Assembly: GCF_007989085.1 (NCBI RefSeq)
Contig: NZ_BJVJ01000004.1
Span: 1-64,000, forward strand
DNA length: 64,000 nucleotides
DNA from: Pseudonocardia sulfidoxydans NBRC 16205
Lineage (GTDB): Bacteria; Actinomycetota; Actinomycetes; Mycobacteriales; Pseudonocardiaceae
Reading direction: 5' to 3'
In this document: in pieces, positions 28,696-38,179 of the stretch
How positions within the stretch are numbered: position 1 is the stretch's first letter
Layout of the letters: the number at the start of each line of letters is the position of its first letter
Notes under the pieces: generated by a model
Seen by the model: the letters and a program-made list of their open reading frames with translations, nothing else
Databases searched by the model: none
Told to the model about the DNA's origin: nothing
Program-made: the position numbers and the translations under genes

Positions 28696-30033
28696 TCAGC
28701 TCCCCGCGGCCGGGGTGTCGTCGTCGGCGAACAGCTCGGGCTGCCAGTGCGACACGATCCCGCGCAGCGGCACCTCGGCGCCCAGCTGACAGAGAATCCC
28801 CAGCGTGCCGAGCGTGACCCGGTGCACCAGCAGGTACTGCGGCGGCAGGTTCAGCAGCCGGCCGGTGTCGAACTCGGGGCTGCGCAGGTCGCCGACCCGT
28901 TCGGCCTGGCTGCGCAGCCACTCCCGGCTGAACCGGAACGTCGGCGTGCCCAGCGGGTCGGTGAACGGCGACAGGTAGGCCATCGCCTCCTCGGCGGTCA
29001 CGGCCGTGTCCGCCCGGACGAACCCCTCCTCGACCATCAGCTCCATGAGGTCGGCGGGCCGCCGCTGCAGCGCGTAGCGCGTCATGATCGTCAGGGGCCG
29101 GGGCAGCCCCTCGGGCAGCCGCGCGACGGCACCGAAGTCGAGGACGAGCAGCCGGCCGTCGTCGACGACCTGGAAGTTGCCCGGGTGCGGGTCGGCGTGC
29201 AGCAGCCCCAGCCGCGCGGGCGCCGAGTAGTGGAACTCCGCCAGCAGGACGCCCGCCTCGTCGCGGCGCTCCTGCGTGCCGCCGCGGATGATCGACGACA
29301 TCGGGGTCCCGGTGACCCATTCGGTCACCATCGCCCGCGGTGCCGACGCGACGACCTTGGGCACCCGCACCTTGTCGTCGCCGTCGAACTCGGCGGCGAA
29401 CCTGCGCTGGTTGTCGGCCTCGTCGCGGTAGTCGAGCTCCTCGACCATCCGCTCGCGCATCTCCTCGATGAGCGGCTTGATCTCCATGCCCGGCGCGAGG
29501 GGCTGCAGCAGCCGGCTCATCCGCGACAGCTGCCGCAGGTCCGACAGCACCGCCTCCTCGGCCCCCGGGTACTGGACCTTGACGGCGACGTCGCGCCCGT
29601 CGTGCCACACCGCCCGGTGCACCTGGCCGATGCTCGCCGCGGCGGCGGGGGTCTCGTCGAAGTCCTGGAAGCGGCTGGGCCAGTTGCGCCCGAACTGTTC
29701 GGACAGCATCCGCTGCACCTCGCCGAACGGCATCGGAGGTGCCGCCGACTGCAGCTTCGTCAGCGCCTCGCGGTAGGGCTCGGCGAACTCCTCGGGGACG
29801 GCCGCCTCGAACACGCTCAGTGCCTGACCGAACTTCATCGCGCCGCCCTTGAGCTCGCCGAGGACGGCGAACAACTGCTCGGCACTCTTGGCCATGAGCT
29901 GCGCGGAGATCTGGTCGGCGTCGCCGCCCACGAGCCGGCGGCCCCAGCCCGCTGCGGCCCGCCCGGCGACGCCGAGCGGGAGCCCGGCGAGCTTCGCGGT
30001 CCGGGACACGGTCCGGCGGGGGATGTCGGTCAC
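28696..30033 (-). CDS. ABC1/UbiB-family atypical kinase
   Basis: A 445-residue member of the ABC1 (ADCK/UbiB) family. The signature KFGQ (67-70), ATP-lysine strand VAVKVQYPG, catalytic loop HADPHPGNF and metal motif VLDFGAV are all present. Family members support isoprenoid-quinone or lipid metabolism, often as ATPases. The GTG start overlaps the stop of the upstream cyclodehydratase-like gene (GTGA), supporting coupling. It corresponds by position to mycobacterial Rv3197, next to whiB7. Confidence 0.9.
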   Translation of the reverse strand: MTDIPRRTVSRTAKLAGLPLGVAGRAAAGWGRRLVGGDADQISAQLMAKSAEQLFAVLGELKGGAMKFGQALSVFEAAVPEEFAEPYREALTKLQSAAPPMPFGEVQRMLSEQFGRNWPSRFQDFDETPAAAASIGQVHRAVWHDGRDVAVKVQYPGAEEAVLSDLRQLSRMSRLLQPLAPGMEIKPLIEEMRERMVEELDYRDEADNQRRFAAEFDGDDKVRVPKVVASAPRAMVTEWVTGTPMSSIIRGGTQERRDEAGVLLAEFHYSAPARLGLLHADPHPGNFQVVDDGRLLVLDFGAVARLPEGLPRPLTIMTRYALQRRPADLMELMVEEGFVRADTAVTAEEAMAYLSPFTDPLGTPTFRFSREWLRSQAERVGDLRSPEFDTGRLLNLPPQYLLVHRVTLGTLGILCQLGAEVPLRGIVSHWQPELFADDDTPAAGS

Positions 30034-31073
30034 TCCTCGATTGTCCCCCGCGAAGCGCCCGGCGTGCATTCCACGATCCGGCGCGCCAGGTGCTCGGGCC
30101 CCGAGGCGAGACGGGCACCCCCTCCGGAGCAGGGGCAGCCGGGATGCCGTGACCAGCGACGACGTGCGGTGACGGCGGCCGCGACGTCGATCTCGACGGT
30201 CGCGCCGAGGGCCGCCGGAGGGGCGACGGTGCCGTCGGTCACTGCGAGCGCCTGCGCGGTCGCCATGCCGATCGTGGCGACGACCGTCGGGGCGTCGGCG
30301 GCCGCGCGCAGCCGGGCGAGGCGCGGCGCGAGCCGTCCCCACTCCGGGTCACGGTCGGCGCGGTGGCGGTCGAGGCACTCCAGGCACGCGCTGCGCCCGG
30401 GTAGCACCAGCGGCCCGACGACGCCGTTCCCGTCCCGGGTCCGGGCCTGCAGGTGCGCGACACCCGTCGCCACCAGGCCACGGACCGTGACGGGGTCGGA
30501 GGCGGCCGCGTCGGCGAGCACCACCAGATCCGGGGTGAAACGGGCGGGCAGCCGCGTCCGCACACCGGGCGCCACCCGGCGCATCGCGTCCGCCGCGGCG
30601 GCCGCGCGGGACCGGCCCCGGTCCTCGTCGAGGTAGCCGGTGCCGACGTCCTCACGTTCGACGACGCCCGCCGCCGCGACCTCGACCGTCCCCACCCCGG
30701 CGGCCGCCAGCCCGCACCCCACGCCGACCGCGATCGCGCCGTCGCCCTGGACCCGCACGACCGCCCCCGCACGCCGGCGTGCCGTCCGTTCGGTCCCGTC
30801 GGCGTCGACGACGGCCCCGCACGCCAGCAGGTCGACGACCATCGCGACGGCCTCGCCCGGATCAGCGCCCGCCGCGACCGCGCGGGCCAGCACCCGGTCG
30901 CGGCGGGCGGGAAGCGTCAGCTCGTCGAGCAGCGCCGCCAGGGGAGGGGTCAGCTCGTCGACGACGACCGCGGTCCCCGGCGCGAGCCCGACGACGCGGG
31001 TGCCGGGCCCGCGTTCCAGCAACGGCCTGTGGGGGTCGACGACGAGAACGGCGGGCAGCTCGTGTGAGGTCAC
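30030..31073 (-). CDS. cyclodehydratase/ThiF-like zinc protein
   Basis: A 347-residue protein resembling the E1/ThiF-like partner of TOMM cyclodehydratases: a degenerate Rossmann stretch (GVGCGLAAAGVGTVEVAAAG) without an obvious ATP site, and a four-Cys zinc site from CLECLDRH and HPGCPCSGGG. GTG 31073 is the most upstream start that avoids the divergent promoter region. It overlaps the ABC1 kinase start. No precursor peptide or YcaO gene is seen nearby, so a RiPP role is not supported; the linkage to ABC1 is what is conserved. Confidence 0.7.
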   Translation of the reverse strand: MTSHELPAVLVVDPHRPLLERGPGTRVVGLAPGTAVVVDELTPPLAALLDELTLPARRDRVLARAVAAGADPGEAVAMVVDLLACGAVVDADGTERTARRRAGAVVRVQGDGAIAVGVGCGLAAAGVGTVEVAAAGVVEREDVGTGYLDEDRGRSRAAAAADAMRRVAPGVRTRLPARFTPDLVVLADAAASDPVTVRGLVATGVAHLQARTRDGNGVVGPLVLPGRSACLECLDRHRADRDPEWGRLAPRLARLRAAADAPTVVATIGMATAQALAVTDGTVAPPAALGATVEIDVAAAVTARRRWSRHPGCPCSGGGARLASGPEHLARRIVECTPGASRGTIEE

Positions 31074-31197
31074 GAGCCTGATGGTGACGCCACGACCCCT
31101 CCGCGGGGGCCGGATCCGCGCTGCTCGTTGCGGGTGCGACCCGCGCGGGTACCGCCGACGTGCGGCCGACCGGTCGCGTCGGGCATAGACTTCCGGC

Positions 31198-31836
31198 ATG
31201 GCGGGACCCTCAGCCGTCGAGGTCCGGAGGAGCGACCGGCGTCGGCGGATGGTGAGCGCTCGGCGAGAAGGCGACACAGTCATCGTCTTCATCCCGGGTT
31301 GGATGAGCGAGTCCGAGGAACGACGCTGGGTGGACGAGATGGTCCGCCGCCTCGAACGCAGCGAGGCCAGACGTCGCTCACCGGCGCGCACGGGCAACGA
31401 CGCGTTGCTGCGGCGCAGTCTCGAGCTGTCCCGGCGCTACCTCGGCCCCGACGCGGTGCCGACGTCGGTGCGCTGGGTCGCGCCGATGCGCACCCGGTGG
31501 GCGTCGTGCACCCCTGTCGACGGCACGATCCGCGTCAGCGAGCGGCTGCGCGACGTGCCGGGCTGGGTCGTCGACTACGTGCTGGTCCACGAGCTGGCGC
31601 ACCTGCTGGTGCCCGGGCACGACGACCAGTTCTGGGAGCTGGTGCGCCGCTACCCGCGCACCGAACGCGCCATCGGCTACCTGGAGGGGCTTTCCGCGGC
31701 GGCGGGACTCGGGTTCGTCGGCACCGACGGCGACGACGCGACCGACACCGAGCCCGACGGCGAACTCGACGGGGACGTCGGCGGGCTCGAGGGCATCGCG
31801 GCGATCGACGACGCGGGGGAGCCCGCGGCGGGCTGA
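31198..31836 (+). CDS. YgjP/DUF45-like metallopeptidase
   Basis: A 212-residue protein with the DUF45/WLM-type zinc motif HELAHLLVPGHDDQFW (HExxH plus a third His) and the preceding VRWVAPMRTRWASC segment characteristic of YgjP-like proteins. The C-terminal 40 residues are acidic, low-complexity. Cytoplasmic, substrate unknown. It starts at ATG 31198, divergent from the cyclodehydratase-like gene with a 124-base shared gap. Confidence 0.85.
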   Translation: MAGPSAVEVRRSDRRRRMVSARREGDTVIVFIPGWMSESEERRWVDEMVRRLERSEARRRSPARTGNDALLRRSLELSRRYLGPDAVPTSVRWVAPMRTRWASCTPVDGTIRVSERLRDVPGWVVDYVLVHELAHLLVPGHDDQFWELVRRYPRTERAIGYLEGLSAAAGLGFVGTDGDDATDTEPDGELDGDVGGLEGIAAIDDAGEPAAG

Positions 31837-31857
31837 CGCGCCGCCGCGGGACCCGGG

Positions 31858-33363
31858 TCAGTCCTCGGTGGGCTTCTCGTCGTCCGTGCCGGCGTCCTTC
31901 TCGCCCGGCGCCGCGTCCTGCTCCCGCTGGGCCGCCTCGCGACGCTCCGCGGCCTCCTTGGCCGCATCCATCGCCGCGTCGTTCTCGCGGTCGCGCTGGA
32001 ACTGACGCTCGATCTCCGCGATCGGGTCCGAGTCGTCGGCACCGGCGACGAAACCGGCCGGGTCGTCGAGGTCGTCGGCGGTGGGGACGAGGTCGGGGTG
32101 GGCCCACAGCGCGTCGCGACCCTCGGTCCCGCGCTGCTCACCCAGCAGCTTCCACAGCTCGGCGGCCGCCCGCAGCCGCCGGGGCCGCAGCTCCAGCCCC
32201 ACGACCGTCGCGAACGCCTGCTCCGCGGGCCCACCCGACGCGCGCCGGCGCCGCAGCGTCTCCCGCAGCGCCTCCGCACCCGGCAGCCGATCACCCACGG
32301 CCTGCGCGACGACCGCGTCGACCCAGCCCTCGACGAGCGCCAGCAGCGTCTCCAGCCGCGCGAGCGCGGCCTTCTGCTCCGGCGTCGTCTGCGGCTCGAA
32401 CATGCCGCCCTGCATGGCTTCCTGGATCGACTCCGGGTTGGACGGGTCGATCGACGAGGCCAGCTCCTCGATCCGCGACGTGTCGACGGAGATGCCCTGC
32501 GCGTACTGCTCCACCGCGCCGAGCAGCCGCTCCCGGAGCCACGGCACGTGCGTGAACAGCCGCTGGTGCGCGGCCTCACGGGCGGCCAGGAAGATCATGA
32601 CCTCGTTGGCCGGCCGGTCGAGGCCCTCGGTGAACTTCTCGATCGCCTCGGGCAGCAGCGCCGCCGCGCCCGACGAGCCGACCGGGAAGCCGATGTCGGT
32701 GGAGGTGAGCACCTCGGCGGCGAGCTCGCCCAGGCCGTTGCCCAGCTGGCTGCCGAACGCGAGCCCGCCCATCTGCCCGACCATCGCGAGCATCGGTCCG
32801 GCCGCCTGCTTGGCCTGCTCCGGCAGACCCTCCACCCAGGCGCTCGACACCCGCCGCGCGACGGGATCGCACATGCGCTTCCACGTCGGCATGCTCGACT
32901 TCACCCAGTCGGTGGGCGTCCACGCGACGGCCTCCGACGACGCCGCCGGGAACTCGGTCGCCTCGTCGAGCCACAGCTGGGCCAGCGCCACCGCGTCGCG
33001 GACGGCGCTGCGCTGCCCGTCGGTGAGCGACGACGTCTTCTGCGCCAACGCCTGCGTCGCGATCTGGGCCGCGAGGTCGTAGTTGACCGGGCCGTCGCCG
33101 GGCGCGCCGCTCTGGGCGTGGCTGAGCATCTGCCCGAGCTGGGTGAGCATCTGGCCGAGCTGGCTCATGTCGAAGCCGCCGGGGCCACCCGCGCCGGGCA
33201 TCCCCGGGAACCCGCCGGGCATGCCACCGGGCGGCATGCCCGGGAGGTTGCCGAAACCGAACGGGTCCTGGGGCCCCTTGGGCTCGGAGCCCTCGCCGTC
33301 GCCCGGCCGGTCGCGGTCCTTGTCGCGGTCTTGCGGTCCGAAGCCGAAGGGGACGTCACTCAT
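31858..33363 (-). CDS. DUF2342 family zinc-metalloprotease-like protein
   Basis: A 501-residue protein. The N-terminal 70 residues are Gly/Pro/Met-rich (PPGGMPGGFPGMPG) and disordered; the remainder is the helical DUF2342 domain with AAREAAHQRLF at the place where relatives have a metal-binding helix. The C-terminal 60 residues are highly charged. It matches mycobacterial Rv3195 by position and type. Proteolytic activity is not demonstrated by any clear HExxH here. It is convergent with the YgjP-like gene and divergent from the UPF0182 gene. Confidence 0.82.
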   Translation of the reverse strand: MSDVPFGFGPQDRDKDRDRPGDGEGSEPKGPQDPFGFGNLPGMPPGGMPGGFPGMPGAGGPGGFDMSQLGQMLTQLGQMLSHAQSGAPGDGPVNYDLAAQIATQALAQKTSSLTDGQRSAVRDAVALAQLWLDEATEFPAASSEAVAWTPTDWVKSSMPTWKRMCDPVARRVSSAWVEGLPEQAKQAAGPMLAMVGQMGGLAFGSQLGNGLGELAAEVLTSTDIGFPVGSSGAAALLPEAIEKFTEGLDRPANEVMIFLAAREAAHQRLFTHVPWLRERLLGAVEQYAQGISVDTSRIEELASSIDPSNPESIQEAMQGGMFEPQTTPEQKAALARLETLLALVEGWVDAVVAQAVGDRLPGAEALRETLRRRRASGGPAEQAFATVVGLELRPRRLRAAAELWKLLGEQRGTEGRDALWAHPDLVPTADDLDDPAGFVAGADDSDPIAEIERQFQRDRENDAAMDAAKEAAERREAAQREQDAAPGEKDAGTDDEKPTED

Positions 33364-33692
33364 GTCACCACGGTACGCGGGCCCGCCACCCCCGGGGATG
33401 TGGATCGTCGCTGTTCGCGCACAGCGTCGCCACGGACGTCGCCACCGACGTCGCCACCGACGGGCACCCGTGGCCCGGCCGGAGGGGGTGAACGCCGCCG
33501 TCGGGGCGCAGATCCGAATTGTCACGATTTGCCAACGTGGCCCGCGCAACGGGAACCACACGCCCCTTCCGTAGAGTTGGCACGTCAGGGCGCGCCGTCC
33601 GTGCGGCTGCCGGCGACTCTCGCGTTGTCGCGGCCTATGGTGGCCGGCGCGCGCCCGCGGCAGTTCGCCTTACGACGTCAGGAGCGTGACCC
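33364..33692. other. divergent intergenic region
   Basis: No gene is supported in this 329-base gap between the DUF2342 (minus) and UPF0182 (plus) genes. It holds three direct copies of a CGTCGCCAC-GA 12-mer (about 33426-33460). TAGAGT (33572-33577) may be a -10 for the UPF0182 gene, but no convincing -35 pairs with it. The AGGAG ahead of GTG 33693 is the ribosome-binding site. Confidence 0.45.
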
Positions 33693-36590
33693 GTGGCCAC
33701 ACGGCCCCCAGCGGCGGTGCCATCGATACCTCGCCGCCCCCGGATCCTGCTCATCATCGCGGCGATCGTGGTCGTGCTGTTCCTGGGCGGCTCCCGACTG
33801 ATCGACTTCTACGTCAACTGGCTGTGGTACGGGGAGGTCGGCTTCCGGTCGGTCTTCTCGACGGTGCTGTTCACCCGCACCGTCCAGTTCGTGCTCGGAG
33901 GCCTGCTGATCGGCGGGCTCGTCTGGCTGTCGATGTGGCTCGCGTACCGGTTCCGGCCGGTGTTCGTGCCCGTGTCCGGCCCCGAGGACCCGATCGCCCG
34001 CTACCGCACGGTGATCATCCAGCGGCTGCGGCTCTTCGCCATCGCCATCCCGGTCGTCGTCGGCCTCATCGCGGGGCTGGCCGCGCAGGGCGACTGGCAG
34101 ACCGTGCAGATGTTCCTGCACGGCACGTCGTTCGGGATCACCGACCCGCAGTTCGGCAAGGACGTCAGCTTCTACACGTTCGACCTGCCGTTCTACCGGC
34201 TCCTGCTCGACTGGGTCATGGTCGGCGTCGCCCTCTCCTTCGTCGCCGCGCTGATCACCCACTACCTCTTCGGCGGCATCCGCCTCGCCGGCCGCTCCGG
34301 CCAGATCTCCTCGGCCGCGCGCGCCCACCTCGCGTCGCTCGCCGGGGTGTTCGTGCTGCTCAAGGCGCTCGCCTACTTCTTCGACCGCTACGAGCTGCTG
34401 TTCTCCGACCGCAACCCGAACTTCAACGGCGCCACCTACACCGACCTCAACGCGGTGATGCCGGCCAAGCTCATCCTGCTGTTCATCTCGCTGATCTGCG
34501 CCATCGCGTTCTTCGTGTCGATCTTCCGGCGCAACCTGCAGCTCCCCGCCATCGCGCTGGTGCTGCTCGTGCTGTCCAGCGTCCTCGTCGGCGCCGCGTG
34601 GCCCGCGATCCTGCAGCAGTTCGTCGTCGGCCCCAACGCCAACGAGCGCGAGGCACTCTCGATCTCCCGCAACATCGAGGCCACCCAACAAGCGTTCGGG
34701 CTCACCGACGACAAGGTGACCATCGAGCCCTACTCCGGAACGTCGACGGCGACCCCGGCCGCGGTGCGCGCCGACACGTCGACCATCCCGAACATCCGGC
34801 TGCTCGACCCGGCGAAGCTGACCAAGACCTTCACCCAGCTCCAGCAGCGCAGGAACTTCTACGGCTTCCCGGACAAGCTCGACATCGACCGCTACACCGT
34901 CAACAACCAGACCCAGGACTACGTCGTCGCGGCCCGCGAGCTCGACAGCAGCGGCCTCGTCGGCAACCAGACCGACTGGATCAACCGCCACCTCGTCTAC
35001 ACCCACGGCAACGGGTTCGTCGCCGCACCGGCCAACAAGGTCAACGCCGCGCTCGAGGACACCGGTGGCCGCGGTGGCCTGCCCGAGTTCACCGTCAGCG
35101 ACACCTCGACCAAGGGCGCCATCGACGTCACCCAGCCGCGCATCTACTACGGCGAGCTGATCAAGGACTACTCGATCGTCGGCGCCGAGCCCGGTGCCGC
35201 TGCCCGCGAGTACGACTCCGACAGCCACCAGTACACCTACACCGGCAAGGGCGGCGTCTCCCTCGGGAACTTCTTCAACCGGCTCGTCTTCGCCGTCGAC
35301 AACGGTGAGATCCGGATCCTGTTCAACGACTCGATCAACGACGAGTCGAAGATCATCTTCAATCGGGACCCGCTGGAGCGCGTCAAGAACGTCGCACCCT
35401 GGCTGACCGTCGACGGTGACCCGTACCCCGCCGTCGTCGACGGCAAGATCCAATGGATCGTCGACGGCTACACGACGCTCAAGCAGTACCCCTACGCCCA
35501 GCAGGTCCCCCTCGGCGACGCCACGCGCGACAGCCTGCAGGGCGGCGTCCAGCGCCTGCCCGACACCGACGTCAGCTACCTGCGCAACTCGGTGAAGGCC
35601 ACCGTCGACGCCTACGACGGCACCGTCACGCTCTACGAGTTCGACGACAAGGACCCCGTCCTCAAGACGTGGGAGAAGGTCTTCCCCGGCACCGTGCAGC
35701 CCAGCTCGGCGATCAGCCCGGAGCTGCGCGAGCACTTCCGGTACCCCGAGGACCAGTTCAAGGTCCAGCGCCAGCTGCTGACCCGCTACCACGTCACCGA
35801 CCCGGGCGAGTTCTTCTCGACCGTGTCGTTCTGGGACGTCCCCTCCGACCCGACGGTGCAGGGCAACACCGGCTCCGGCCAGGAGCCGCAGCCGCCGTAC
35901 TACCTGCTCGCGGGCCTGCCCAACCAGGAGGGCGCGTCGTTCCAGCTCACCAGCGCACTGGTGAGCCTGCAGAGACAGTTCCTCGCCGCCTACATGACGG
36001 CCGACTCCGATCCGGAGAACTACGGCAAGATCACGATCCTGCAGCTACCCGCCGACACGCAGACGCTCGGCCCGCAACAGGTGCAGGCGCAGTTCCTCGG
36101 CTCACCGACCGTGTCGCAGGAGCTCAACCTGCTGAGACAGAACCAGACCACGATCGACTACGGCAACCTGCTGACGTTGCCCGTCGCCGGCGGCCTGCTC
36201 TACGTCGAACCGGTCTACATCGAGAGAGCCGGGCAGGACTCCTCCTACCCGCAGCTGGCCAGAGTCCTCGTGAGCTACGGCGGCAGGGTCGGCTACGACG
36301 CCAACCTCGCCACCGCGCTCGACCAGGTCTTCGGTGCCGGCGCCGGTGGCGGCGTGACCCAGGGCGGCGGAGGCAACCCGCCGCCGACCGACACGGGCAC
36401 CAACCCGCCGCCCAACCCGGGCGCGGGTGGCGGCTCCAACCCGGCGGCCACGGCCGCGGCCGCCGAGATCTCCCAGGCGCTGAACCAGCTCAAGTCGGCT
36501 CAGCAGTCCGGGGACTTCCAGGGGCAGGGTCAGGCGCTCGCCGCGCTCGACGCCGCCGTCAAGAAGTTCCAGGCCGCCCAGGGCGGCTGA
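33693..36590 (+). CDS. UPF0182 family multi-pass membrane protein
   Basis: A 965-residue protein. The first 300 residues carry about seven TM segments (first about 15-35, LIIAAIVVVLFLGGSRLI), followed by a large extracytoplasmic domain with typical UPF0182 motifs (SSVLVGAAWPAILQQF, ISRNIEATQQAFGL, QPRIYYGE). The C-terminal 90 residues are a Gly/Pro-rich linker and a charged helix. It corresponds to mycobacterial Rv3193c. Function is unknown; the large exported domain suggests an envelope role. GTG start with AGGAG upstream. Confidence 0.93.
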   Translation: MATRPPAAVPSIPRRPRILLIIAAIVVVLFLGGSRLIDFYVNWLWYGEVGFRSVFSTVLFTRTVQFVLGGLLIGGLVWLSMWLAYRFRPVFVPVSGPEDPIARYRTVIIQRLRLFAIAIPVVVGLIAGLAAQGDWQTVQMFLHGTSFGITDPQFGKDVSFYTFDLPFYRLLLDWVMVGVALSFVAALITHYLFGGIRLAGRSGQISSAARAHLASLAGVFVLLKALAYFFDRYELLFSDRNPNFNGATYTDLNAVMPAKLILLFISLICAIAFFVSIFRRNLQLPAIALVLLVLSSVLVGAAWPAILQQFVVGPNANEREALSISRNIEATQQAFGLTDDKVTIEPYSGTSTATPAAVRADTSTIPNIRLLDPAKLTKTFTQLQQRRNFYGFPDKLDIDRYTVNNQTQDYVVAARELDSSGLVGNQTDWINRHLVYTHGNGFVAAPANKVNAALEDTGGRGGLPEFTVSDTSTKGAIDVTQPRIYYGELIKDYSIVGAEPGAAAREYDSDSHQYTYTGKGGVSLGNFFNRLVFAVDNGEIRILFNDSINDESKIIFNRDPLERVKNVAPWLTVDGDPYPAVVDGKIQWIVDGYTTLKQYPYAQQVPLGDATRDSLQGGVQRLPDTDVSYLRNSVKATVDAYDGTVTLYEFDDKDPVLKTWEKVFPGTVQPSSAISPELREHFRYPEDQFKVQRQLLTRYHVTDPGEFFSTVSFWDVPSDPTVQGNTGSGQEPQPPYYLLAGLPNQEGASFQLTSALVSLQRQFLAAYMTADSDPENYGKITILQLPADTQTLGPQQVQAQFLGSPTVSQELNLLRQNQTTIDYGNLLTLPVAGGLLYVEPVYIERAGQDSSYPQLARVLVSYGGRVGYDANLATALDQVFGAGAGGGVTQGGGGNPPPTDTGTNPPPNPGAGGGSNPAATAAAAEISQALNQLKSAQQSGDFQGQGQALAALDAAVKKFQAAQGG

Positions 36591-36603
36591 CGCAGCACCG
36601 ACC

Positions 36604-36638
36604 GACGCCCCGTCCGGCATCCCGCCGGACGGGGCGTC
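36604..36638 (+). terminator. terminator after UPF0182 gene
   Basis: Perfect 15-bp arms (GACGCCCCGTCCGGC and complement) with a five-base loop, 14 bases after the stop codon. It probably insulates the tRNA gene downstream. Confidence 0.8.
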
Positions 36639-36840
36639 CGTCGTTCCGGCGGAAGATCAACAGGTGTGACCGGAGACACCGGAAGTCGTCGACGGGGCGT
36701 TCGGCCCGGTAGGCGGGTCCCCGCGCGGTGTCGTCGCAGGTCGGAGCGGGTTGCACCCCGGGTGCGGGACTGCTTTCGGCGGGTGTACTGTTCTACCTAC
36801 AACAGCAACACAGCACTGCACGAGAACGACGCAGTGACGG

Positions 36841-36914
36841 CGCGGGGTGGAGCAGCTCGGTAGCTCGCTGGGCTCATAACCCAGAGGTCGTAGGTTCGAA
36901 TCCTACCCCCGCTA
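36841..36914 (+). tRNA. initiator tRNA-fMet (CAU)
   Basis: Cloverleaf CGCGGGG-TG-GAGC...CTGGG-CTCATAA-CCCAG...GTAGG-TTCGAAT-CCTAC-CCCCGCT-A. Initiator features are visible: an unpaired C1-U72 end, three G-C pairs next to the anticodon loop (GGG/CCC), and close similarity to E. coli tRNA-fMet. CCA is not encoded. The 3' half, from the anticodon loop on, is part of the 43-bp attachment core, so the present 3' end was supplied by the integrated element. Confidence 0.95.
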
Positions 36915-36915
36915 C
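36873..36915 (+). repeat. attL core (43 bp)
   Basis: Identical to 51895-51937. It starts exactly at the anticodon loop (CTCATAA) and ends one base past the discriminator. Flanking bases differ at both ends, so the limits are sharp. This copy completes the functional tRNA. Confidence 0.95.
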
Positions 36916-36922
36916 AAAGGTC

Positions 36923-36955
36923 AGAAGGCCCCCGGACATTGTCCGGGGGCCTTCT
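36923..36955 (+). terminator. element-borne terminator after tRNA-fMet
   Basis: Perfect 15-bp arms (AGAAGGCCCCCGGAC and complement) with loop ATT, eight bases past attL. It is inside the element and functionally replaces the chromosomal terminator now displaced to 51944-51977. Confidence 0.85.
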
Positions 36956-36967
36956 GCGTTGGGGCTT

Positions 36968-36990
36968 GTGACCAGATCTGTGACCATGAG
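36968..36990. repeat. left-end recombinase arm-site candidate
   Basis: GTGACCAGATCTGTGACCATG contains two direct GTGACCA units 12 bases apart and nearly matches 51758-51780 at the other end, in the same orientation. The position just inside attL suggests integrase or Xis arm-binding sites. No gene is supported between 36956 and 37273. Confidence 0.5.
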
Positions 36991-37273
36991 GCGGCACGTG
37001 GCGGCCCGCGCGCCTGTGAGGTTGCTGGCCGAGTGACGTGGCGCCTCATGCCGCGTGGACCGACAAGACGTTCGGCCGGTGCGTAGTCGTGCGCGTGGGC
37101 GCCCTGTCTCAGGCTGTGTGGCTTCGATCTTGGCCTCGACGAGTCCGTTGAACGCACCACCGGACGCTGAGGCGTGCTGAGAGCGTGCGCAGGCGGACCG
37201 TGAATCGCCCCTGTGCGAAGCTACGAGAGCTCGCGAACGTTGATCGTCGGGGTTGCTCGGAAGGCAGGCGGCA

Positions 37274-38179
37274 TTGGCTAAGAAGATCGGGCAGTCCTTG
37301 CGGGACGGCGTCGCAAGTGAGTCCCTGCGTGAGCACCTTGAGGCGGTCCGTGCCGCTCAGCCCAAACCTTCCTCATGGGCAGCGGTAGAAGACGGCTTCC
37401 TGCGGGCAATGGAGGTGTTCGACTCTCACGTCATCGCAGGCGAAGCGGGGGAAGGGGAGCGGCAGAACGGCAAGGGCGACTATTTCAACGATCTCATTGC
37501 CGCGCTGCTTGAGCACTCCTCGGGTGCCGACCTGACGAAGCGTACCGGTGTGCCGGGGTTGATTTTCGATCGTCACAGCCTCGACGTGACTTACCCACCT
37601 CAGGGCTCGATCGTCGAAGTCCTCATCGAGGCGAAGATGCTCGGCACGCCGAAGCACCCCGGGAGTGTGAAAGCTAAAGCGTTCGGGCGGCCTGGCGCAG
37701 CAGACCTTCTGAAGCGGTTCAAAGAGGCAGGCTTCAAGACGATTGACCTGAAGGGCGGCTATGGATACAAGCAAAGCCAAGCCAACCTTGCAGTGCAAGC
37801 TGGACCGTCAGGCGACCTGACGTCGTGGCTCAGGCAAGCCAAGCCGAAGAGCTTCATTTTGGCCGCCGTCCGGGTCGTCAGTGAAAGCGACTTTGCTGCC
37901 GTAGTTCGAGTTGCTGATTCGATGCAGCAGGCGATGGACGCCGTCGGACTTGCCTGTTATCGGCCAAAGGGGTTCGACGTAGATAGCTTGAATCCGCCTG
38001 CTTACGAGATGGTGCGGGTTCCGCGGAGTGTTGATATTAACCATGTCCTCCATCGCATATCTCAGGACCTGAGGGATGCTGTCAGGAATGTCGCCGAGCG
38101 ATCTGCGGACGAAGATCGGGTCGCTGGAATCGAAACTCCGGCAGAAGCGGCTCGAAAGCTGACTCAGGGCGAAGACTAG
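37274..38179 (+). CDS. putative type II restriction endonuclease
   Basis: A 301-residue protein, convergent with an N6-adenine methyltransferase. I do not recognise the family with certainty; size and context would fit endonucleases such as the XamI group. A PD-(D/E)xK-like site is plausible: Asp104 (RHSLDVTY) followed by EVLIEAK with Glu119 and Lys121. TTG 37274 behind GGAAGG is preferred; TTG 37253 is the alternative. Base composition is clearly poorer in G+C than the chromosome, indicating separate acquisition. The stop shares the CTAG tetramer with the methyltransferase stop. Confidence 0.7.
   Translation: MAKKIGQSLRDGVASESLREHLEAVRAAQPKPSSWAAVEDGFLRAMEVFDSHVIAGEAGEGERQNGKGDYFNDLIAALLEHSSGADLTKRTGVPGLIFDRHSLDVTYPPQGSIVEVLIEAKMLGTPKHPGSVKAKAFGRPGAADLLKRFKEAGFKTIDLKGGYGYKQSQANLAVQAGPSGDLTSWLRQAKPKSFILAAVRVVSESDFAAVVRVADSMQQAMDAVGLACYRPKGFDVDSLNPPAYEMVRVPRSVDINHVLHRISQDLRDAVRNVAERSADEDRVAGIETPAEAARKLTQGED

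Noticed and set aside
30030-31073. RiPP (TOMM) biosynthesis cluster
   Set aside because: The ThiF-like protein lacks a neighbouring YcaO protein, dehydrogenase or precursor peptide; it belongs to the conserved ABC1-linked block.
36948-37273. Possible CRISPR or phage att array near attL
   Set aside because: Only a two-unit GTGACCA repeat is present; no regular spacers.
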